NCBI GenBank assembly: GCA_959347315.1
Contig: OY365815.1
Coordinates: forward strand, 15,863,823 to 15,927,822
From: Bimastos eiseni
Lineage: Eukaryota > Annelida > Clitellata > Crassiclitellata > Lumbricidae
DNA length: 64,000 nucleotides
Reading direction: 5' to 3'
This document shows, in pieces, positions 35,832-45,344 of this stretch (within the stretch, counting starts at the first letter, position 1; the number at the start of each line of letters is the position of its first letter). A program made the position numbers and the translations under genes. A model generated the notes under the pieces. It was not told where the DNA came from, did no database searches, and saw nothing but the letters and a program-made list of their open reading frames with translations.

Positions 35832-38353
35832 TCTGTCTCAGTCCTGATAATTTCTGTCTGTCTCTCCGTCTCTTATGTCGCCGACTAGTCACGTGCTCGT
35901 CGCCTTGGGAACCGAAACCCTCCATAATCGGATTTGTGTCGTCAGCCCCATTGTGCATTACAAAGCCCACTTGCTTCCCTCGCCATCACATTCCGACCTG
36001 CATATCGAAATGGCACATTCGATCGAAATAGACACTCTGGCTGCCCTTTTGCCTGTCTGCCTTCTAGCCTGTCTGCCTCTCTTCTTGACCGCCCATAACC
36101 ATCTCCATATGCTGCTTCTCCTGTCTGTAAATATACATTTCTGTCCATCGGCTTGTGTGCCCGTGTGCCAACAGTGTTGTCCATCGTACTATTCCACTGC
36201 GTAACTACTCCACGAGCAAACCTAATTGGCGATGGCTCGCTTTTTTGGGCGCTTAGACGAAGCCATTTCATTTAGGAGACTAAGCTTTCCATCGGAAATG
36301 GAGGAGACAGAAACACTTGGAGATGAACACAGAGACAAAGAAACACACCCAGTGTCTCCAAGTGTCGGTCTCTGTCTGTCCGACTCACTTCGTTTGTCTG
36401 TCTGCGTTTCCAAAAGTGATTCTGTGCAGTAGTCATACCGTATTTTAAATGAGATTACAGTCGCTCAGACTTGCGCAGATCAAATTGGATTAGTATATAT
36501 TAAAATAAACCAGATTAGATTTGATTAGAGTATAAAGACAAAGACCAATAAGCCCAGGACTGGAAAGTCCCTATGTTCCTGTGTCACTAGTTTTGGGGCG
36601 AAAATTGGGTGCAAGAAATGTTTAAATCCTTTTAACCTAACAAGATGATTCGTTAACTTTAATTATGAAAATAATTTGAACAATAACTATGTCAGCAAAG
36701 TAAATAAAGGCATGTGAAAGCTTAAAACATCATATTTCCAACTATAAGCAATTTAGATTGGGGCGACATCTATATTTAAGAGTAAAACGTGTAGACGGAA
36801 ATTTGACGAGTAACCATTCATTCCTCTAAACTAGATTCCTTGGAGTAGGATATAATTAGATCAATAGATCTGAATACGTCACATTGCATTGGATTTAGTT
36901 GGATTGAATTCGATGTCATTGAAATAATCCAGCTATATCTGGCGATTTCTGGCTCAATTGATCTCCTGTCGGTCGATGACCGCTTTCGCTAAGCTGCAGC
37001 CAATTCATCTGCATTGATTCTTCAACAGAACCCTTTCTTCTTTCCTTCCTTCCTTCCATCCATCCATCCATCCATCCATCCATCCATCCATCCATCCATC
37101 CATCCATCCATCCATCCATCCATCCATCCATACATCCATCCATCTTTCCACCCTTCCTTGCTTCCTTCCTTCCTTCCTTCTTTCCTTCCCTCCTTCCTTC
37201 CTTCCTTCTTTCCTTCTTTCCTTCCCTCCTTCCTTCTTTCCTTCTTTCCTTCCCTCCTTCCTTCCTTCCTTTCATCCTTCCTTCCTTCCTTTCTTCCTTC
37301 CTAGACAGACGACTGTCAGCGGCAGATTCTCTTCCTATGGCAGACTAATGTTATGTAATCAATTGCTGTTCGTTTACTATTTTGATCATGTACCTCTGTG
37401 GGGCACTATGCAGCCTTTGCCTCGCCTAGGACCCGTAGACTTAGGGACCCCATAACCCTGTAGCTTTTTTTAAAGGACTTGTACGTATTCAACATATGAA
37501 AATAATAGGCTTTTGCATATTTACCAAACAAAGTTCTAATAATTAATATTAAAAAAACTACTTAACAACTTTAAAGTTTGAAACTATTGTCAGATTGCTA
37601 TTAAACAGATTCTTCAATAATAGATCTCGTAGAATATTTTTGAGCAGAACCTTCAAAGTACTAACTGCGGCCCTGTGCATGCATTTCTTTAGCGAAATAT
37701 TACGCGTTGAATAAGAGTGATTTGAATGTATGCCAGATATATGAATTTACCAGCGAGCATCCGCACAAACAGGAACTCAGGCTATGACAATGATCAATTG
37801 GCTAGGCTCTGCGTGTATGAGGGAGCCTACCGGCGTCGACTTTAAGTCATCTGATCACTGCTGCTTATTGACGAGGTGCTATTTTAATTACCCAGTTTAC
37901 TAACTAACCAATTAATCAATCAACGCCCATGACGGAGACACGTCTCTCCGTAGAGGCGTTATATAAATGGTAATCGGGATTACAAACTAGAGGAATTTCT
38001 TCCGTTTGTGATGGTTGCGATTTCTGTTCTGTTGTGTAGACCTGAAATCTTCTTCGTCGACGTCTTCCGAAGGGCGTGGCCCTCGCTCGTTCTCTCGAGA
38101 GACCCTGACGGACAGGGCCCCGGTCGACGCCCTCCGGGACCAGGCACAGTTACTGCTGACCAAGTACATAGAGACGACTTTCCCCTCTCAACCGCTGCGC
38201 TTTGGTCGCCTGCTGCTGCTGCTGCCGTCTCTAGCCAGCATCAGCGCATCGACCATCGAAGACATCTTCTTTAGATCGACGATTGGAGATACACCGATCG
38301 AAAGACTGATCGCCAATATGTACCAGAACGAAGCCAGCAACGGACCATACTAA
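22982..38353 (+). CDS. NR2E1: Tailless/TLX-type orphan nuclear receptor (NR2E1), seven coding exons, first exon missing
   Basis: The joined exons 22982-23063, 23459-23477, 24116-24257, 25868-26133, 26993-27224, 34935-35093 and 38040-38353 give 1214 nt and 403 residues to the TAA stop, against about 385 for human TLX. Residue numbers here count from the first complete codon (Arg). Zinc finger 1 has cysteines 8, 11, 25 and 28, and finger 2 has cysteines 44, 54, 64 and 67. VQHERGPR follows at 82-89, a hinge runs to about 175, and the ligand-binding domain to about 395 includes [24 protein letters not shown] and FGRLLLLLP. The C-terminal helix reads [11 protein letters not shown]. The P-box CDGCAG is that of insect Tailless. 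Family members are nuclear DNA-binding regulators, mostly repressors, acting in anterior, neural and eye development. All splice sites are GT-AG and phases agree. The start exon was not found. Confidence 0.95.
23459..23477 (+). CDS. NR2E1: tailless 19-nt microexon: P-box and start of recognition helix
   Basis: Flanked by ACTTTCAG and GTAAGT. Its 19 bases complete the split Gly and encode CAGFFK, including the fourth cysteine of finger 1 and the base-contacting P-box. Without it, finger 1 loses a zinc ligand and the frame shifts (19 is not divisible by 3). Ab initio gene finders would easily miss it. Confidence 0.93.
24116..24257 (+). CDS. NR2E1: tailless exon: second zinc finger
   Basis: 142 nt starting in phase 0 after GACGAAACAG and ending one base into a codon before GTACGT. 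It encodes [12 protein letters not shown], then a long first loop (nine residues, KTRSPASGP), then [19 protein letters not shown] and [20 protein letters not shown] is near-invariant in NR2E proteins. The loop between the first two cysteines is nine residues, against seven in TLX and insect Tailless. Confidence 0.95.
24538..24737. other. Assembly gap, 200 N
   Basis: Exactly 200 unknown bases, a conventional placeholder length, inside the intron between the second-finger exon and the QHERGPR exon. The true length is unknown. The flanking exons join in phase, so no known domain is missing, though an optional exon cannot be excluded. Confidence 0.99.
25868..26133 (+). CDS. NR2E1: tailless exon: QHERGPR extension and hinge
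   Basis: 266 nt from the acceptor GGTTGTCAG to the donor GTAAAG. It encodes the split Ala, then [16 protein letters not shown], matching the C-terminal extension of the Tailless/TLX DNA-binding domain (QHERGPR-ST-R). A poorly conserved hinge of about 72 residues follows, with several His and Pro, ending QPVPK. Human TLX also has a Pro-Lys/Tyr-Pro sequence at this point, which supports the join to the next exon. The hinge is less conserved than either domain, so the 3' splice choice rests on this match. Confidence 0.9.
26591..26770. repeat. 30-bp purine minisatellite, 5 full copies, intronic
   Basis: The unit, GAAAGATGGAGAAAGAGGAA plus GAAAGAGGGA, repeats five times at 26611-26760 with at most one change per unit. 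It lies just upstream of the first LBD exon, inside the 859-bp intron. The Lys/Glu/Arg-rich and Phe/Leu/Ser-rich frames come from this repeat. Confidence 0.92.
26993..27224 (+). CDS. NR2E1: tailless exon: ligand-binding domain, N-terminal half
   Basis: 232 nt from TCTCTCTTAG to GTGAAC. It encodes [20 protein letters not shown] followed by [29 protein letters not shown] and [17 protein letters not shown]. The region around IKWVKG ... DQLLLL is the nuclear-receptor LBD signature. It ends with QPTQLLRAA and one base of Gly. Confidence 0.94.
28160..28575. promoter_or_regulatory. Cluster of nuclear-receptor half-site-like motifs in a tailless intron (weak)
   Basis: TGACCT occurs at 28184-28189, 28200-28205, 28322-28327 and 28567-28572. 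TGACTT, the complement of the AAGTCA core bound by TLX, occurs at 28166-28171 and 28371-28376. Further CTTGACC near-matches lie between. The stretch may be a decayed short tandem repeat rich in CTTGACC; binding is inference only. Confidence 0.25.
28840..29110. repeat. Purine-rich GGAA/GAAA region
   Basis: Degenerate AAGGAAGGAGAG sequence with partly repeated segments (GAAAGGAATAYTGATTGGAA appears twice, near 28959 and 29015). Non-coding. Confidence 0.7.
29190..29245 (+). repeat. L2-like 3' tail remnant
   Basis: GAAAGGGCGCTATGTAAATC matches the GCGCTATATAAAT tail seen at 40983 and 61338. Confidence 0.4.
30480..31106. repeat. Compound (CATC)n / (TTCC)n array, about 600 bp
   Basis: Degenerate CATC units from 30480 become pure at 30597-30668, then switch to an apparently perfect TTCC run of about 438 bp at 30669-31106. 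This homopyrimidine/homopurine tract could form triplex DNA and vary in length. The long Pro-Ser-Phe-Leu and Lys-Glu-Gly-Arg frames are pure by-products. Confidence 0.97.
31575..31695. repeat. (TAA)n / (TTA)n microsatellite
   Basis: AATAATAATAATTATTATTA repeats alternate strand and can form hairpins. Confidence 0.85.
33225..33575. repeat. (TAA)n and (GAT)n arrays
   Basis: TAA runs at 33228-33270 and 33370-33470, then GATAATGAT units. The Ile-rich frame at 33382 is an artefact. Confidence 0.85.
33858..34055. repeat. 33-bp minisatellite, exactly 6 copies
   Basis: The unit starts GTTATATGAATTCTTTTCTT and ends CATYCCTACATTC. Each copy contains an EcoRI site, and six units fill 198 bp. Because 33 is divisible by 3, frames on both strands stay open with an 11-residue period, but no functional protein is implied. 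Confidence 0.95.
34500..34620. repeat. GACA/GA-rich microsatellite
   Basis: AGACAGACAGAGAGACAGAG with a GTGTGTTTGTGTG insert. Confidence 0.8.
34623..34667. repeat. Three 15-bp direct repeats carrying CCTTGACCT
   Basis: CCTTGACCTRCTTTG repeats three times at 34623, 34638 and 34653. Each unit holds AGGTCAAGG on the opposite strand, the extended half-site of monomer-binding nuclear receptors. It lies about 270 bp upstream of a tailless coding exon. Confidence 0.6.
34935..35093 (+). CDS. NR2E1: tailless exon: ligand-binding domain, middle
   Basis: 159 nt from CTTATCCCTAG to GTCAGT. It encodes [20 protein letters not shown], then [16 protein letters not shown] and [26 protein letters not shown]/RxI is diagnostic for TLX/Tailless. 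The 7.7-kb intron before it is the longest in the gene. Confidence 0.95.
35760..35850. repeat. (CT)n microsatellite
   Basis: TCTCTCTCTC for about 75 bp, in the last tailless intron. It lies within a longer pyrimidine-rich zone (35150-35860). Confidence 0.95.
37035..37302. repeat. (CATC)n then (CTTC/CTTT)n array
   Basis: Pure CATC at 37058-37143, then mixed CTTC, CTTT and CCTC units. It has the same CATC-to-CTTC switch as the array at 30480-31106, in the next intron. Confidence 0.92.
37930..37985 (+). repeat. L2-like 3' tail remnant
   Basis: CGTAGAGGCGTTATATAAAT followed by GGTAATCGGGATTAC, directly before the terminal tailless exon. It resembles GAGGCGCTATATAAAT at 40983. Confidence 0.45.
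38040..38353 (+). CDS. NR2E1: tailless terminal coding exon
   Basis: 314 nt from TTCTGTTGTGTAG to the TAA at 38351-38353. It encodes [20 protein letters not shown], a Ser-rich loop also found in insect Tailless, then [58 protein letters not shown] and IANMYQ. The C-terminal helix (PIERLI..MY) corresponds to PITRLLSDMY in TLX. A short tail EASNGPY follows. Confidence 0.95.
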
Positions 38354-38448
38354 AACTAATCGACTATTTATTATCACTCCATTTTTGTTTATCTCTCTCA
38401 CTGGCAAAAAGATGAAATTCTGGATGATGTAGAGAACTGTTTGTGCGC

Positions 38449-38454
38449 AATAAA
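38449..38454 (+). terminator. Polyadenylation signal of the tailless gene
   Basis: AATAAA lies 96 bases after the stop codon, followed by TG-rich sequence (TGTGACTGAATGC). This is the first canonical hexamer downstream of the stop. Confidence 0.7.
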
Positions 38455-38633
38455 TGTGACTGAATGCACTCAATGTACTGAATGCACTATTGGATGCGGC
38501 GGTTGACAGGGAACTGACTTGCATCAGCGGTCTCTTTAAGGATCGTTGTCAATACATCTATATTTCTCTCTCTACATTTTGTGTTCTCGTGTGTATTTCG
38601 TCTTCAGTGTAGCTGCTCCATTATGGTCTCTTT

Positions 38634-38820
38634 CTCTCTCTCTCTCTCTCCCCTCTCTCTCTCTTTCTCTCTTTCTCTATCTCTCCATCCTCTCTCTCTC
38701 CCCTCTCTACCACCTCTCTCTCCCTCTCTCTCTCCTCTCTCTCTCTTCTCTTTCTTTTTCTCTCTTTCTCTATCTCTCCTTCCTCTCTCTCTCCCTCCCT
38801 CTCCCTCCTCTCTCTTCCCT
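38634..38820. repeat. CT-rich minisatellite
   Basis: CTCTCTCTCCCCTCTCTC-type units with longer repeated blocks such as TTTCTCTCTTTCTCTATCTC at 38662 and 38757. It lies about 280 bp after the tailless stop. Confidence 0.9.
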
Positions 38821-39479
38821 ATACGACTATATCGTAGAAACTGACATGCCAGAATGCAGGTGCCAGTCGATTTCATGTAATGATAAACGAATAATTCATC
38901 TAAAATATAGTATGCTAGTTGTTAACCCGTGAAAAATAACGGGTCGTTCTTGACCCGTGAAAAATGATGAGTCGATGAGAAGTTTTTTGATAACAGTCTT
39001 CGCATTCGCCCACAATTTCACCATTAAGTTTCTATATAAGTCGCAAGGCCTTTCCGATCAAAAACACTAGACCCGTAATTGATAACAATGATTAAATTAT
39101 GCTACCGACTACTGTACACTTGATTACAGAAGCCTTGGGCTATAACGGTTTAAAATACACGTAGACCTAATTACTTTTTTGCTTACGTGAATCAGGTGAA
39201 TGAGTAAAACAGCATCTAGAATGACAACTGGTGTCCCTGAGCCATTTGATATCAGCTGACTAGCAAACCATAAAATGCCCATTACATACATACATACATG
39301 CAATTGCGCCAATAATGAAAACATTTGTGCCCCTCAAGCCCATAAGTTGTAGAAAGTGCAGCGGCGGGCCACTGAATACATCCCATAATTGCTCATAATT
39401 ACTTTAACATGGTCATCTGTCGTATGTGCAAACGCCACAGTTGCACTCAAAACTTTGGAACAAAAGTAAAAACGTGGAG

Positions 39480-39600
39480 GAACTGCCCGGAACGGCGTTC
39501 CGCCTAATTTACTTGCTGAGGTGCCAAAATGTCGTTCAGGCTCCCAGGAGGTTTCGGAACGGCGTTCCGGTTCGTTCCGGCTGAAACTGACCACTGAGTA
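39480..39600. repeat. Repeat fragment with GGAACGGCGTTCC palindromes
   Basis: CGGAACGGCGTTCCG occurs twice, near 39488 and 39556, and CGGAACAGCGTTCCG occurs at 211-225. A CAGTGG end lies on the - strand at about 39590-39596. Probably part of a DNA transposon, but its partner end was not found. Confidence 0.45.
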
Positions 39601-39671
39601 GCAGTAGTCGTTGCAGTGGGGATAGAAGTAGTTGTCGCCGTAACGTAGTAGTAGTAATGAAAGTGGAAGTG

Positions 39672-39712
39672 GAGGAGAAAGTAGTAGTAATAGTAGTAGT
39701 AGTAGTAGTAGT

Positions 39713-39758
<46 letters not shown>

Positions 39759-39760
39759 GC
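39672..39760. repeat. (AGT)n microsatellite
   Basis: AGTAGTAGTAGT with one interruption. Confidence 0.95.
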
Positions 39761-39769
39761 TATGGTAGT

Positions 39770-40780
39770 AGCAAAAATTAATTCTATAGATGTCTAGGGT
39801 CTCGGCCATGAAAATTCATTCAGAAAGATAATTAGTCTTTCTTGATTAATTAAATATCTGCAGCAAAACCCTGTGTTAATGACTAGACGTCAGTTATTAC
39901 GACCCCTTGATTTGTGTATTTTGGAAAGTCCGAAGTAAATTTAGTTGATGGCTATAGGCCTACCCTTAAAAAATAGTTAACGATCGTGGTTAAATAACAT
40001 GGTTAAATAACATTAATTAAACCGCCTTTCACTGTAACATATTGTGTGCAAATAGTTTGACCTGATAAAAGCTGATATACGGCAAACACCTGCAAACATT
40101 TTACGGATCAACGGTAGGCTTGAGCAAAAAAGCCTATTATTGTTCTTCATTCAAATAGGCCTATAGCTAAACCATGGAGAGGCGAAGAATCGTAAAATTT
40201 ACTGCTTACAAACATTCAATACAGGTCTATCGTTTTCCCCTTAAAATTTATTGTTAAAATGACTGTAAAAAATTGCGGTTTAGCATAAACTTCGGTCCAC
40301 AATAATATTTTCACAGTTGTTTACTCTACACTCTGCTGCCAATAACTTGACCATAAAAACGGAAAAATTCTAACAGTGTAATCTCTCTTGATCGCCAAAG
40401 CTATCAGCGCCATAAAATGTTCTGAAATGACGTCACGGATTGCGGCAAATGTCGGAATATTGCGCCAGACGATATAAGTGCCAAACATCAATGGTCGTTA
40501 GACAATCGCACCGTGTAGGGCAAGGGCCAAAAATTATGTGGCTAACTTAGATTGATCTCCTATATTTAATTTTCTTGTGCATATCATTGCGTTACATTAC
40601 GATAATTACCGAGCTACTGAAGAGAACTGTTTATGGATGATAAATAAAGGTGGCAGAATGATTTCAATCACTGGTCCTGCCATGAACTGTCTGTTTATCC
40701 ATCTTCTGTCCTCTTGTTTGCCCTCTTGTGCATCTCGCTCTCTGTGTAGTTAATATGATGCGTGTGTCTGAGGGACTTTA
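39770..40780. other. Non-coding stretch, nothing recognised
   Basis: AT-rich, with two TAGGCCTA palindromes and a TTAACCATG-type motif near 39990. No open frame or RNA gene recognised. Confidence 0.45.
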
Positions 40781-40784
40781 GACC

Positions 40785-41015
40785 GACATCACCTCTTGGT
40801 ACTTCGAACTCAGGCGACTTCTGCCCAAGACCCTGCTCATGCGTCGGTTGTCCCTTGTTTAGTAACGATTGCCCCTCTATTGGTTTTAACTTGAGTGCTT
40901 CTGTTTCTGCCCGTATTCTTAAGACCTTTCTTTTCCCGCTGGGCTTTCGCACTGGAAGCGCCTCTGATTAGGCTGTACTTGGAGAGGCGCTATATAAATC
41001 TGTAAATACAATACA
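40785..41015 (+). mobile_element. L2-like LINE 3' end with GGCGCTATATAAAT tail
   Basis: Ends GGAGAGGCGCTATATAAATC, then TGTAAATACAATACA. This is the best-preserved of at least five tails of this type (others at 11501, 29190, 37957 and 61338). The upstream sequence is probably decayed 3' coding or UTR sequence; the 85-residue - strand frame has no motif. Confidence 0.5.
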
Positions 41016-41338
41016 CTACAGCATGCGCTTTTGGACATAACTTGAACGGAATTAAAAGCGACAGCTGTAAAGCGTCAACTGGAAGGGTCCAAAGGAACTG
41101 ACCGACGCACGAGAATACAAAGCTGCAGACTTGCAATCGTGTTTGCGAAAGACAAAGAGTAGCCAAGCCTTTACTTCGAATAATAATAATGTAGCCATTT
41201 TCTCAGCATCTTTTGGATATCGATGAACGGTACAGTCCGAAAATAGTTAACCATCATGGTGCCAAAAGCATCGCGAGCAGCGGCTTAGTTACTTTGTACT
41301 AGCCTTTCATTAATAAACGGGACTTATTCACTTGACAG

Positions 41339-41580
41339 TGGTAGGGATTCCACCGCTTGCAGTTTATCCGTTTCTCCTAGGTAGTGTCTATCGACGGTTG
41401 CAGGGGTCGAGGCGAAACGGGTTCGTGAAGCGTATCGGACCAGAGAGAATCCGTTACGATGAGACTGATTTAGCAATACTCGATCGTATCAGCGATGCGT
41501 CCATCATCGTTCTAGCTACGGACATGTATGCAGGTCGACCATTTATGGACTCAATAAAGGATTATGCGTCTTTCATCTGA
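41339..41580 (+). CDS. Unidentified open stretch, possible exon of an unknown gene
   Basis: After TTCACTTGACAG the frame stays open for 80 codons and is not low-complexity. It contains GFVKRIGPERIRYDETDLAI and LDRISDASIIVLATDMYAG. A GTCGAC after ATGTATGCAG near 41531 could be a donor; otherwise it ends TGA at 41580. I do not recognise it. There is no start codon in a good context, and it directly precedes a minisatellite. It could equally be a decayed transposon or chance. Confidence 0.2.
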
Positions 41581-41632
41581 GAGAGACATAGAGAGGCAAA
41601 AAGGAAGAGAGAGAATGAAAGATAAATATAAG

Positions 41633-41841
41633 GACAGAGACAGACAGATGGACAGAGACAGACAGATGGACAGAGACAGACAGATGGACAGAGACAGACA
41701 GATGGACAGAGACAGACAGATGGACAGAGACAGACAGATGGACAGAGACAGACAGATGGACAGAGACAGACAGATGGACAGAGACAGACAGATGGACAGA
41801 GACAGACAGATGGACAGAGACAGACAGATGGACAGAGACAG
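41633..41841. repeat. 18-bp minisatellite, 11 perfect copies
   Basis: GACAGAGACAGACAGATG repeats exactly 11 times at 41633-41830, plus a partial unit. The unit is a multiple of 3, so all frames stay open (Asp-Arg-Asp-Arg-Gln-Met on +). The apparent proteins are artefacts. Confidence 0.97.
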
Positions 41842-41849
41842 TACGGCGA

Positions 41850-42585
41850 TGAGAGAAGTGTAAGTCTGTAAGAGAAGATGAGGTGATCGCAGCGCCCATT
41901 CAACGGTTGGTATCATTCGTCAGCAATGGGGTGATATCGTTCATGCATGGGGGCCATTGGAAGCCTTCATTCATGGGTTATTTCACTCGTTTGCTATGGG
42001 GTTATTCATGAGCGTCCAGAGTATGCCTTCAGAATTTGCCTCTATTCTTCTGGAGTTTCCAAATATTTTATTGCATTTACTTATCTTACAAAGTTATAAC
42101 AGTCAATGTCAATGATCTTGTCAATGATTTTAACACATTTAAATTGTATCCAAAATAGTCAAGATAACGTAATCAATAATTTTTTTTAAATTTTAACTTT
42201 AGGTAGCTTTGTTTTTAAAAATTAACGTTTATCAATAGCTGAAAACGGATCCCATAATGCCAGCGACAGACCTTAATATCATGTAGAAAGCATTTAAGTG
42301 CGAATGACGACTGTTGGGATTCGTGTGATAGCTGATCGGCTGCTTTCAGCAACCCCCCACGCCCTTAGGAAAATTACGCTTCTGGAGTTATGCAGAGAGT
42401 GACTACGCAATACACTCGTTTGGCATCTCGTGACGAGTGGCCGATCTTGACATCTGCTTAGGACGTTTCCTTACTCCACACAGCTGTATATGAAGCAAAA
42501 CGTCACTATAGTCATCTCATTATAATCGCCAGCATGCTGCCTGGATATCAGACTGCATCAAATTCCTTTGCGACCGAACTCCATC
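41850..42585. other. Non-coding stretch
   Basis: A loosely repeated ATTCATG/GGGGTTAT pattern lies at 41920-42010. The remainder is AT-rich without features. Confidence 0.45.
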
Positions 42586-42589
42586 GACC

Positions 42590-42990
42590 AATTCATCCAT
42601 CCATCCACCCAACCATTCATTTATCCATCATCAATTCATCCATTCATTGATTAATCCATCCATCCACCCAACCATTCATTCATCCATTCATTCATCAATT
42701 CATCGTTTTATCAATTAATTAATTAATCAATTAATTTGTTCATTAATTAATTCGTTCGTTCGTTCATTCATTCATTCGTTCATTCATTCATCCACCTGTC
42801 CGTCTATCCATCCGCCCATCTATTACAGTAGTTCATATAGCGGTGTAAAGCTATGCAGTCATCCATCCAATGCATCCATGCATAAACATCCATACATCAA
42901 CCCATCTATGCATCAACCCATCCAATGCATCTATGCATTAACTCCATCCATTCACCAATAGGTCCATCAATCATTGTGTCATTCAATACA
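42590..42990. repeat. Degenerate CATC/ATTC/ATTA tetranucleotide region
   Basis: CATCCATCCACCCAACCATT occurs twice (near 42597 and 42657), with ATTCATTC, TTCGTTCG and AATTAATT runs. Confidence 0.8.
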
Positions 42991-43102
42991 TCCAACCGTC
43001 CATCCATTTGCAATGTCCTGCATACATAAAACTGATAATTCGATAAAATTTCAGTTGTTGGATTAATAATTATTTTCTTATGTATTTCATGAGGTCTATG
43101 AT

Positions 43103-43309
43103 TTGTCCATTCCCAATGTAAACAATATGGCACAACAGTGTGAATATGAAACTTTTGAGTGGAAAATTAAGCAATCATTTTTCACTTCAGGAAAGTACTT
43201 ATGGAATGTCGAAGATGGTGACAGAATAAATTGTCTTTATTGCAATAAACAGTTCGCTTACCGTGGTTCAAATGTTTCCTTTACAAAGAAAGTAATAACT
43301 GATCCTTGA
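43103..43309 (+). pseudogene. BED-type zinc finger fragment, probably from a hAT-like transposase
   Basis: The frame reads MAQQCEYETFEWKIKQSFFT, SGKYLWNVEDGDRINCLYCN, then KQFAYRGSNVSFTKK. Spacing C-x2-C followed by an aromatic and a basic stretch, with an upstream K..W.V.., resembles BED-finger N-termini of hAT transposases and ZBED proteins. The two histidines are not in frame, and no catalytic domain follows. AATCGATCAATCGA-like sequence at 43380-43460 may belong to the same element. Confidence 0.4.
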
Positions 43310-44102
43310 CCATTTTATCAGTGACAACAAGCAGTTTTTCACGCTTACGTAGCAGCAAACCAAAATAATCAAATTTAATCGATCAATCGAAGTTGATTTT
43401 GGAGAGCAATCGTTTGATTACTTTAATCAGTGTCAGCTCGAGCTAATCCTAATCAATCGTAGCCTGTGGCAATAACTTCTATAGCGCCGTTATCATAGGC
43501 ATCAGTCGACGGTCACCTCAATTGAGACTGCAGACAACAATTCCAGTCGATGTCCAGCCGCTGACCGTCTGGTCAGTCATTGTATTGGGTCAATTCAACC
43601 GAAAGAGACGACTACTACATAATGGAAACGATCAACTATTCCAAGGATGAAATTGAGGAAATCCATCATGAGTGCAGATGGACCACTGGGAGTGCAGTCA
43701 CGCGCCAGCATCTCAGTCTTATTAAAGGCGGAAATACCATTCGTTTGATCATCTTCCTGGTGTTGGCGCGCCATCAAATGATGCCTATTGTAATGTGCTA
43801 GCTAGATATTTGGACTGAGAGAATCAGTCACTCATTGACACGTATTTGGACTGCATTAATTTGTGCTAACTGCTAATGAATCGATTAATATTCAAATTCG
43901 TTAAAAAATTTAATAATTTAATAGGGATGAGACTAGCTAGCTTGTGCCTATCATAAAATGAGGCTGAGACGAGTAGGAAAGGCAAAGGTCATATAATGAT
44001 TCGGAGAGGGATGCGTGATGGAAAGCCAGAGAAGTTGACTGATTGGAGAATGGTCGGAAAATAGATGGTTGATCGACAAGTGGAAGTAAACGATGTATAC
44101 GT

Positions 44103-44730
44103 TCATAAATACATGCATACAATTATACATACATAGATGCATACACCAATCTATGCATACGTAGCTCTAACCATAACCGTATGTTTTTAAATTTCACCTC
44201 AAACAGTTGAACACAAAAATAAGAAAACAGTTATACGAAAGATAATTATAGGGAAAGTAGAAATCCCCAACGGGGCGATTGATCCCGCCGACAGGGCCTA
44301 CCCATTCCAATTTAATATTCGGCAACAGGCACAGAAAATTACAACATAATTCATTAAGATACATACATACATGCATACGGCCAAGCATGCATACACACAT
44401 AAATACATACATACAAACATACATACATGCATACATTCATACATACATACATACATACATGCATGCATACATACATACATACATACATATATACATACAT
44501 ACATACATACATGCATACATATTTACATACGTACGTACATACATACATACATACATGCATACATATTTACATACGTACGTACGTACATACATACATACAT
44601 ACATACATACATGCACACACACATGCATACATACATACATGCATACATACATACATGCATACATACATATATACATACATACATACATAAATACATGCAC
44701 ACACACACATGCATACATACAAGAGATAGA
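44103..44730. repeat. (CATA)n tetranucleotide array, about 400 bp core
   Basis: CATACATACATA with CATG and GTAC variants. Pure at 44350-44720, looser from 44103. All Tyr-Ile-His-Thr and Tyr-Val-Cys-Met frames here are repeat artefacts. Confidence 0.97.
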
Positions 44731-44910
44731 GAGAGAGAGGGGCGAATGAGCCTAAACGAGGTGAGCGTTGAGGAGAAACAGACAGACAAGCGGGCAACCC
44801 CCGAAGCAGTGCCTGAGGATGAACTGGCAATAACATCTCATAGACAAGTTGACCCCACGCAGTCACTGATCGGATCGAATAGAGAACGATTGAAGTCGTT
44901 TTTAAAGTCG

Positions 44911-45339
44911 TTATAAATGCGCTGTTGTGCGCATTTTATTAATATATATGAAAAAAGAAATCACCTCCGTTATCTTCCGACGATTTACTACCCGCCAGCT
45001 AGAGGTCTCAGTCCCCCGAAGATTAAGCCACCCAAGTTCATCATCGCTCGCCACCAAGATAATATACCGTACTGGGAAAGACTGTGCTCGCAATGAGATG
45101 CCTTTGTTGAAACAGATGAGCCCAGTAACAGTCTTTTCTTCCAGCAGAGGGAGGTAGGAAGTGCTGTCAAAAACACAGGTTCTACAGTCGACATTCTGAT
45201 GGCAAGTGCACAATCGCACCGGGTTTGGTACAATTTCGGCAACGTCGTGTGAAGGGAGTGAAGCTGGGACATTTAAAAAATATATAAAATTAAAAACATG
45301 ACATAGGGTACCTTGATAATGAAGATGTAATAATGACAT
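44911..45339 (-). CDS. Unidentified - strand open frame (possible decayed gene fragment)
   Basis: A 142-codon frame on the - strand, not low-complexity. It contains VRLCTCHQNVDCRTCVFDST and VRYIILVASDDELGWLNLRG. On the - strand TTTTTTAAATGTCCCAG precedes the Cys-rich part (near 45262), resembling an acceptor. A second frame overlaps much of it and is also open. I recognise no family. Confidence 0.2.
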   Translation of the reverse strand: MSLLHLHYQGTLCHVFNFIYFLNVPASLPSHDVAEIVPNPVRLCTCHQNVDCRTCVFDSTSYLPLLEEKTVTGLICFNKGISLRAQSFPVRYIILVASDDELGWLNLRGTETSSWRVVNRRKITEVISFFIYINKMRTTAHL

Positions 45340-45344
45340 TCAAA

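Noticed and set aside
37396..37690. Possible hAT element ending CTAACTGCGGCCCTG
   Set aside because: The right end looks hAT-like, but no matching left end or 8-bp duplication could be found.
41551..41916. Frames with an Asp-Arg-Gln-Met or Cys-Leu-Ser period
   Set aside because: Products of the 18-bp minisatellite.
44279..44916. Tyr-Ile-His-Thr-rich frames up to 181 codons
   Set aside because: Products of the CATA array.
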